Part shown: one piece after another, positions 32,932 through 64,000 of the stretch
Layout: each line of letters starts with the position of its first letter
How positions within the stretch are numbered: position 1 is the first letter of the stretch
From: Osedax fenrisi
Taxonomy: Eukaryota; Annelida; Polychaeta; Sabellida; Siboglinidae
NCBI GenBank assembly: GCA_964019155.1
Contig: OZ025239.1
Location: forward strand, 95,523,795 to 95,587,794
Direction: 5' to 3'
Length of the DNA stretch: 64,000 bases
The notes under the pieces: model-generated
What the model saw: only the letters and a program-made list of their open reading frames with translations
Database searches by the model: none
Told to the model about the DNA's origin: nothing
Translations under genes and position numbers: made by a program

Positions 32932-35900
32932 CTGTAATGTATCGTTAATTATTATACTTGAATATCAAATATAAAACACATTTATACAATAATCAGTTAA
33001 TCTACAATAGATATAAATATTAACTACATAAATAAAATATTTAAACATCCCAATATAAACTTTAATTCTAAAATATTATTAATAAATTATAATATATTAA
33101 ATTGTAAAGAAATATATCTAGAAATTTTGAATTTAAATTTACCAATGACTGGACGTCTGCTAGTGATTTTATCGTATTTATCATCATGGTCTGGGAGTAA
33201 AATTTTGAATTTGATACAAAAATCAATGCAAAAAATTATTTTTAAATAAATGATTTCAATATGATTATATTCTTATATAAATTCATAATATAATTGAATA
33301 CACATTATTTTATTTTTAATGTCAACATAAATATTATAAAAAAACATTGTTCAATTCAAACCTAATTTATAAATATGTGTATGTTTTAATAACATATTTA
33401 TATATAATAATACAAAATTAAAAATATAAATGCATTTTATTTTACAAATAAATCACTATCTGCTATATTCAAAGATTGAAATCATTGAAATATAATTAAA
33501 TATATTGAAAGGTATAATATAGTAAGTAATACAAAAAGTAACCATTGAAGAGATAGCCAGCAGACATCCTTGCTTTTATTAATAATATATTTATTAGGGT
33601 TACCAGACACTAGCTGAAATACTGTAAACGCTAATCCTATTATATAATATTGTAGATAGTTATTTTGTAGCATTGTTTTATTTTATTTGCACTCGCTAAT
33701 TCTATTATATAATAGTTAAAAATGTTAGTTATTTTTTTTGCATCCATTACTCGTGTTCTATGTATACATATAGACATTTACATGTAAATAGGTGGTCTTA
33801 TAGAAAAGTTACTGGTCACGGAATATTTTAATTAATTTTGTATAAAATATATTCACAATATATAGCTATAATTTATTTTTGATATTAAAAAATATCAAAA
33901 TAAACTAAAATATAATAAAAAGTTAATACAGTAAGTCATAGTAATTAATACGTACAATATTATACAGTGTACATAAATATAATTAATATATATATACTCT
34001 TATAGGCTCACTCGAAATGTAATACAGCTTAAAAAAAACCTGGTAAATGCAAAACTAAACCCAATCAAACCAAACCAGTGAAAATTCCCTGTGAAATCAT
34101 ATTATATAAATCAGTTTATCTTATTTATTTAAATATTGTAGATACTCAACGTAAAACTATTAGTAAAATTGTCATAAATGAAATAGATTATTACTAATAC
34201 TTACTGTATCTTATTTTTAATATAGATTAGGTTATTATTAGAATTTTTAATAACAAGAATAAATTAGAGCTATATATTATGACTATATTATATACACAAT
34301 TAATTAAAAATATTAAATATTCAGTGACCAGTAGTGTTGGAAACGGTTTCGAATATCGAATAGAATATTAGAATATTTGATTCTTTCAAATAGTAAATTT
34401 TTGAATTTGACAGATATTCGAAAATGTCGAATACCTAAATCTAATTATTCGAAAATTTCTAATACCTAAATCTAATTATTCGAAAATATCGAATACCTAT
34501 ATTTAATTATTCTAAAATTTCGAATGTTTAATTTAACTATTCGAAAAAAACGATAAAAGGCATATAATGCATATATTTTATTATACAATAAACAAATAAT
34601 TTAATACTATTTACCCTAGGCTATTTACTTCCGTGTTAACCTTTTTAACCTTGCTCTAGAATTCTGAAGAATATTTTATATGGCTTCAAATATTTTAATA
34701 AAAAAAAGTTCAAAATTATGTCTAGAGAAATTAGACTTATTGATAATTATCAATTATTATAATCATTAATCAAAATTCATAACCCTTTTTAAATATATTT
34801 ACTATTTAAAACCTTCAAAGTGTATTTATTTACTATTTTAAACCTTTAAAATAAATAATTTAACTTTTAGAAAACTTTGTATACTTAATTTAATACAAAT
34901 AATACTATTTAAAACCTTCAAAGTATATTTATTTACTATTTGAAACCTTTGAAATGAATAATGTTACAATTAGAAAACTTTATATACTTAATTTAATAAA
35001 AATAATACTATTTGAAACCTTCGAAGTGTATTTATTTACTATTCGAAACCTTCGAATACTTAATTTAATAAAAATAATACTATTTGAAACCTTCGAAGTG
35101 TATTTATTTACTATTCGAAACCTTCGAATGAGTGAAAAATCTGAAAATTTCCAACACTAGTGACCAGTAACTTTATTACATGACCACCTATTTCCATATA
35201 TCTATTTACATGTAATTGTTATTTTACATAGAACATGAGTCACGCATGCAAAAAAATAACTAATATTTATAACTATTATATAATCGAATTAGAGAGTGCA
35301 ATTAAAATAAAGTAACTCTATAAAAACGTATCTACAATATTATATAATCGAATTAGCGTTTTTATAGTATTTTGGCTATAGCCACACCCATAGTCCGACC
35401 CCTTGTGAATTCGCCGGCTATAGTGTATATCCCCCTTTATTAGTACCATTATGAATGTTAAATAATTTCAATTAGAAGAAATTAATCAGGGATTACAATT
35501 ATATCATTATAATTACATTAGGATTATAAGAATATCATTATTTTATAAATTATAAATTGTAGAAATCATCTATAAATATAAAATATTCATATACTACAAA
35601 ATATATGTATATTGATGATACTTAAATTTGTAATGGTATATTTTATTTTTTTTTGAAATAATTTTATTAATAATTAATAACATGCAATATCTAGAAATAG
35701 AAGGTATGTATAACAAATAAAAAATGTAAACAAATTAATTAATTAATATGAATATTTTAATTTTAATAGATTTTTAAATAGAAAAAATAATTAGTGATAA
35801 TTAATTTAAGATATATATACAATAATGAATTATAAGATAAATGTTGTAATTAAAATTGATATTTAATATTTAATAGGACTAAGAATATGATTTAATGTCT

Positions 35901-38396
35901 TTATTAAAATAATACTTTACCTAGAAATATTCAACCTAGAATTCTAATTTGTCAATGTAATTTTAAAATGATAAAAATAATCTAGAACTTTCTATAGGAG
36001 ATTTATGAATGATTATTATAAGAGATTAATAAAATATCATTTACTAGATATAATCACAAGTATAGGTAGTAATAATGTTAGCTAATAATGATATATAGTT
36101 TTCTCTTTAAAAATCTTGTTTCAAGAAAGATATAATACTGCCGATATACTATTAATATATACATTTACAATAGATAACATTATCATATATAAATATATAT
36201 GAAATAGATTTAACTATGACATTATACAATTATAAATAAATATAATTATAGTACACAAAGAATAATACTAGTTAGAATCATTAAATCATAATATTTTAGA
36301 AGAATGAAATAGAACTAGGCCAAAATACTAGAAATGAGTATGTGTATGATATCATCATATTTTCTATTTATAGTTGATCATTAATTTGTGATCATATATT
36401 ATTAATATAATTAATTATTTCTAATTATTATTATACTTATAAATAACAAATAAAATATAATGAATTAAAAACTGAATGTCATGTTATACAATATAATTTT
36501 ATTATCTACATAATATAAAAATAATATCGTTTAATTTTTTATCAAAAATTATTTAATACTTGATACTTTTGAAAATATATTATTTTGTTATACATATATT
36601 GTTTTATACAATCATAAGTATTTATGAAATGTATGAAAATTATTAAAAATAAAAGCCATACTTATTTGTCAAAAATATTTGATTTTTATTATATGCATAT
36701 CAAAGCAATATATATATTTTTTTCAAAAGTACATATATAACATCTATATAATATTTTTAAACTCTGAAAATTTTATAAATATTTATGGAACGGTTCAAAT
36801 GGTGGAACCCCTCAAACATTGTTAATGTGTAACAACAAATACAGAGATATAAGCTTCTAGAGTTGTGTGTGTAATAAATATTTATATATATATATATATA
36901 TATTATACAGGTGTATATCTATAATGCATAGTTAATTTCTACTTTACAATTATACAGATCAACGTTAACTGCATCATAACATATGATATAAATTACAAAT
37001 CTGCCTAATAATACAGGCATAAGTAGAATACACATAAGAATACACATATATTATAAATATTTTTGAATTTTTATTAGCTTATTTATTCTGTAAAAATGAA
37101 TAACACACAATTTTATAATATCCGACAATATAAACGAATGCTTAGTCATTTTCAAACTACATTTATAGATACGCCTATGACTCATAAGACTTAATAAGTG
37201 AACCGATTAGATTGATTAGCTCACTTTAACATGTTCTTATGATGTTTCTATCACGAGGAATAAATGAACTATTGCATAATAAAAGTTCTATTATGTAATA
37301 TAACCAATAATATACACTAGATATCACCATACTATTTATATATATATATATATGATGTTGTGTAACTCATGAGATCTTGGAAATAATTATGCAAGTTTCA
37401 ATGCGACGAAGCAATTACATTCCATTTAAATAGTAATCTATTTGTTAGTGAGATTTATTTTCAAAAATTAGCCACTCGTCTCACATAATATTTTTCGACA
37501 ATAAAAAAAAAAGTTTTCGAGTATTTATTTATATATTGAGTTGAGATAATCTACAAACAATTTTTATTAACATAATATTACATATAGAATCTTATTATAT
37601 ACATTTTAGTTATATTATTAATATTATATATTTATAATAGTATATTAAATTTGAATAAAATATATATTAACATATTAATAATAACAAAATAATAATATTT
37701 ACTATGAATCTGATTACTAAAATTTAATAATTGATTAAAGATAAAATAAATTCAAATTTTGTAATTTATATTATAGAATATTTATATATATATATCAAGT
37801 ATACGTATCAAGTATAATTCAGAAGAAAATATAAAGACATATTTTTAAAATATAAAATTTAATAAATATATTAGTATAAGTTCAAAAATTCAAACATAGT
37901 ATATACATATATTAAGATTATTTATCCAAAACATCACATTTTTAAAATTCTGAATTAAAACTAAAATTAATATAAATACTGCTATTTAAAACTGAGATTC
38001 AAGTTATATTAAATTGAATTTATAATATTAAATACCTATAATATAGGTACATTAATGGTCCTAATTTATAGTTATTTATGACCATTATTTTGCATATATT
38101 ACAGGGATTTAATATTAAATCCTAATATACAAATCTTGAGAGAATATTTTAAAATGATGGATCATGTGAACAAATGACCAATCGTATAGTTTGGTTTGGT
38201 TTAGTTTTGACTTTTACAAGTTTTTTTAGCTGCATTACATTTTTTTAGCCCCATGTAAACCATGAGTGTAAGTATTACATTATTATGCATATATCAAAAA
38301 AAATAATTCAGTATAATTTTAATTTATTTATTTAAATAAAATACTAATCACCTTTATTATAAAGTTTATACAAACCAAATAGTATTAATTATATAT

Positions 38397-38454
<58 letters not shown>

Positions 38455-39113
38455 CAACTTTATTAATTTGTATATAATTTTGTTATGTAAAATATAATGT
38501 ATAATAATTTGAATTAAAAACACATTGAATAATAAAAAATAACTAACAAATATAATATTAAATTTTATTTACTCATTTTTTAAAATAAAATTAGTTTAAA
38601 TAAGTTTAAACAAGAATATAATAAAAAATACCACGTATACTACTATTATATTAAATATATATATAATAAAATAGTATATAAAATAATGCTATATTAGCTT
38701 ATTTAACTAATATATTGAATAATAATTATTATAATTCGTATAATTTCAATAAAAGCTCATGCTATTTTTAAATTTAAATTTTTATTTAAATATTATATTT
38801 TAAAATATATTCTATATTATTAATAGTACTTAGTTATTACTAACTACGTAACTTATTGCAATGATAATTATAGTTATACCAAAGCCCTTGCGGTTAACCT
38901 TTTCATTGTATTCAATTTTTTTATAGATGCGATATTTTCATCATTTTCACAATTATAGGAATACTCGTGTTTGAGGGCGTCTACGATATCAAATACAGGA
39001 TAAGATACTGACGATAACTCCAGAACACTCTTAAATGTATAATCATAATCTTTAGTTTCACATGTGAAATCAAATTGATTACATTCATCATCTTCGATAT
39101 AATTTCGTAACAT
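32118..39113 (-). CDS. Unrecognised two-exon gene, acidic/His-rich protein (342 aa)
   Basis: Exons 39113-38899 and 32931-32118 join phase 2 to phase 2 (AG + A = Arg72) and give a 342-residue reading frame with no homologue that I recognise. Visible: Asp/Tyr-rich start (MLRNYIEDDE), basic KRRKALFKASK at the junction (71-81), Ser/Asp-rich 96-150, RVRF at 152-155 (fits the RVxF docking motif for protein phosphatase 1), a run of seven Asp followed by Glu/Lys (159-180), a His/Arg stretch (196-217), then a mixed region with several Cys and Arg to the end. No signal peptide or membrane segment. Exon GC and codon use resemble the neighbours. The ATG at 39113 is the first in a frame opened by an upstream TAA, but an AG (TTTAAATACAG) 15 bases before it leaves open an earlier exon. 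Confidence 0.7.
33150..33580 (+). repeat. Unclassified interspersed repeat, family A, copy 2
   Basis: Inverted relative to 5440-5850. Shared blocks include attttattttacaaataaat and ttgaaatcattgaaatataa; also ggtctgggagtaaaattttg against GGTCTAAGAGTACACATTTG. Confidence 0.65.
33625..34040 (+). repeat. Left arm of a large imperfect inverted repeat
   Basis: The reverse complement matches 34140-34331 and then 35160-35365, with the hAT element interrupting the right arm. Shared: tagttattttttttgcatcc, agttactggtcacgg, atatattcacaatatatagc. Confidence 0.7.
34140..35365 (-). repeat. Right arm of the inverted repeat, split by a hAT element
   Basis: Mirror of 33625-34040. It reads 34140-34331, hAT insertion, 35160-35365. 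Removing the insert and one gtgaccag copy restores an arm continuous with the left one. Confidence 0.7.
34332..35159. mobile_element. Non-autonomous hAT-type transposon, 828 bp, with 8-bp TSD
   Basis: Terminal inverted repeats tagtgttggaaa ... tttccaacacta. Flanked by perfect 8-bp duplications gtgaccag (34324-34331 and 35160-35167). Inside are two sets of tandem subunits carrying ttcgaa (about 36 bp at 34400-34530, about 70-100 bp at 34790-35125). No transposase. The 8-bp target and AGTGTTGG ends are typical of hAT. Confidence 0.9.
38400..38452. repeat. (TA)n microsatellite
   Basis: About 25 TA units, in the intron of the minus-strand gene. Confidence 0.9.
38899..39113 (-). CDS. Unrecognised gene, first visible exon
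   Basis: Encodes MLRNYIEDDECNQFDFTCE through KKLNTMK. Donor GTTAAC, phase 2, fits the entry phase of the exon ending at 32931. A second possible donor, GTATAA at 38885, would not keep frame. Confidence 0.65.
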
Positions 39114-39830
39114 ACTTGTTTTTAAAACCTGTATTTAAAATAAACCGCATTTAATATCAAGTTTATGTAAATATATGATACATATATAAAGTATATAAAG
39201 GATATATTAATGCATTTTGAATTTATATTATAACCTGCTATATTAAGTATTCATAAAAATAATAAAACATTTAATTCATGATAATTTGTATATTTAATAA
39301 GTTTGTATAAATTTAAAGTTTTAAAAGTTTAAATGGAGTTCATATATTATTGGGTTAGGATAAATAGGTCCACATTTATGATATAAATATATATAGTCAC
39401 TATATGTGTACATAATTGTTTAAACTATCAATATATATTTTCATATACTTTATCATATTACATCTTTATGCATATAATGTGTATAACATATATATATATA
39501 TATATTATACACATGTATATATCAAAGAAAACTCAATATCAAATATTTAAACTCAGCGTATTAATATATATTGTAGAAAATGGAATTTGGGCTGCGGTTA
39601 TTGGCTTTATATATTTATAGGATGAAATCGTATTTTTAAATTATAATATATTATATTCATATTAAAAATAATCTACGTTAGATGACACTACCGTACCATA
39701 TATTTTTTATCAACATTTACATTATGAAAATTATAATGTTATCAAACGTCTTCGATGTATCGTTTAGAATAGTTGAATTGTATAATTTTTTAATAAATTT
39801 TATATTTATATAATTATTAACTGTATTAAT
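39114..39830. other. Divergent intergenic region, unrecognised gene / CERT
   Basis: 717 bp between opposed start codons. Contains ttattggctttatatattta at 39599-39618, an inverted CCAAT core next to a TATA-like stretch, but AT content makes this weak evidence for a promoter. Confidence 0.5.

Positions 39831-64000
<24,170 letters not shown>

Larger units (their letters stand above)
32932..38898 (-). other. 6-kb intron of the unrecognised gene
   Basis: Very AT-rich. Contains an interspersed repeat (33150-33580), a large inverted repeat around 34050, a hAT-type element (34332-35159) and (TA)n at 38400-38452. From 35400 to 38100 nothing is recognised. Confidence 0.6.

Noticed and set aside
39595..39620. 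Promoter with CCAAT and TATA boxes for CERT
   Set aside because: Such motifs arise readily by chance in this AT-rich DNA and the transcription start is unknown; recorded only as context for the intergenic region.

Overview
The window looks like AT-rich nuclear DNA from an animal. About three quarters of it is intron or intergenic sequence full of microsatellites, minisatellites and small transposons. Coding exons stand out as short islands of higher GC and balanced codon use. Three genes can be reconstructed from exons whose protein matches and splice phases agree: an extracellular heparan-sulfate 6-O-endosulfatase (SULF), an FCHO-type F-BAR/mu-homology endocytic protein, and the ceramide transfer protein CERT. 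SULF points to a metazoan. FCHO resembles a single, unduplicated ancestor of FCHO1/FCHO2. The species cannot be named from the sequence; a divergent or early-branching invertebrate such as a sponge is only a guess.

Layout. 713-9506 (minus): the first five coding exons of SULF; the rest lies beyond the left edge. 10430-31914 (plus): a complete FCHO gene, 28 coding exons and 827 residues. 32118-39113 (minus): a two-exon gene of 342 residues that I do not recognise, acidic in the middle and His/Arg-rich after it. 39831 to beyond the right edge (plus): CERT coding exons 1-4, with a 17 kb first intron; the window ends on a possible acceptor AG. SULF/FCHO and unknown/CERT are divergent pairs with gaps of 0.9 and 0.7 kb. 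FCHO and the unknown gene converge, with stop codons about 200 bp apart.

Mobile and repetitive DNA: a tRNA-derived SINE family (three long copies, two 3' fragments), one copy of a second tRNA-like SINE, two copies of a foldback MITE, an 828-bp hAT-type non-autonomous element with a perfect 8-bp target duplication, a 5'-truncated LINE lying between GTA-type microsatellites, an older LINE remnant, several unclassified interspersed repeats, and very long pure simple repeats, including 110 perfect TAC units beginning five bases into an intron.

The most unusual signal is in the introns. In 36 donors fixed by reading frame, mostly also by homology, intron position +3 is T in 27 (typically GTTAGT or GTTTGT), where other animals almost always have A or G. 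Acceptors usually end in ACAG or TAG with only a weak pyrimidine tract. This suggests altered 5' splice-site recognition and is the best candidate here for something undescribed. No functional link between the genes is implied by their order. FCHO starts clathrin-coated pits, CERT moves ceramide from ER to Golgi, and SULF edits cell-surface heparan sulfate.
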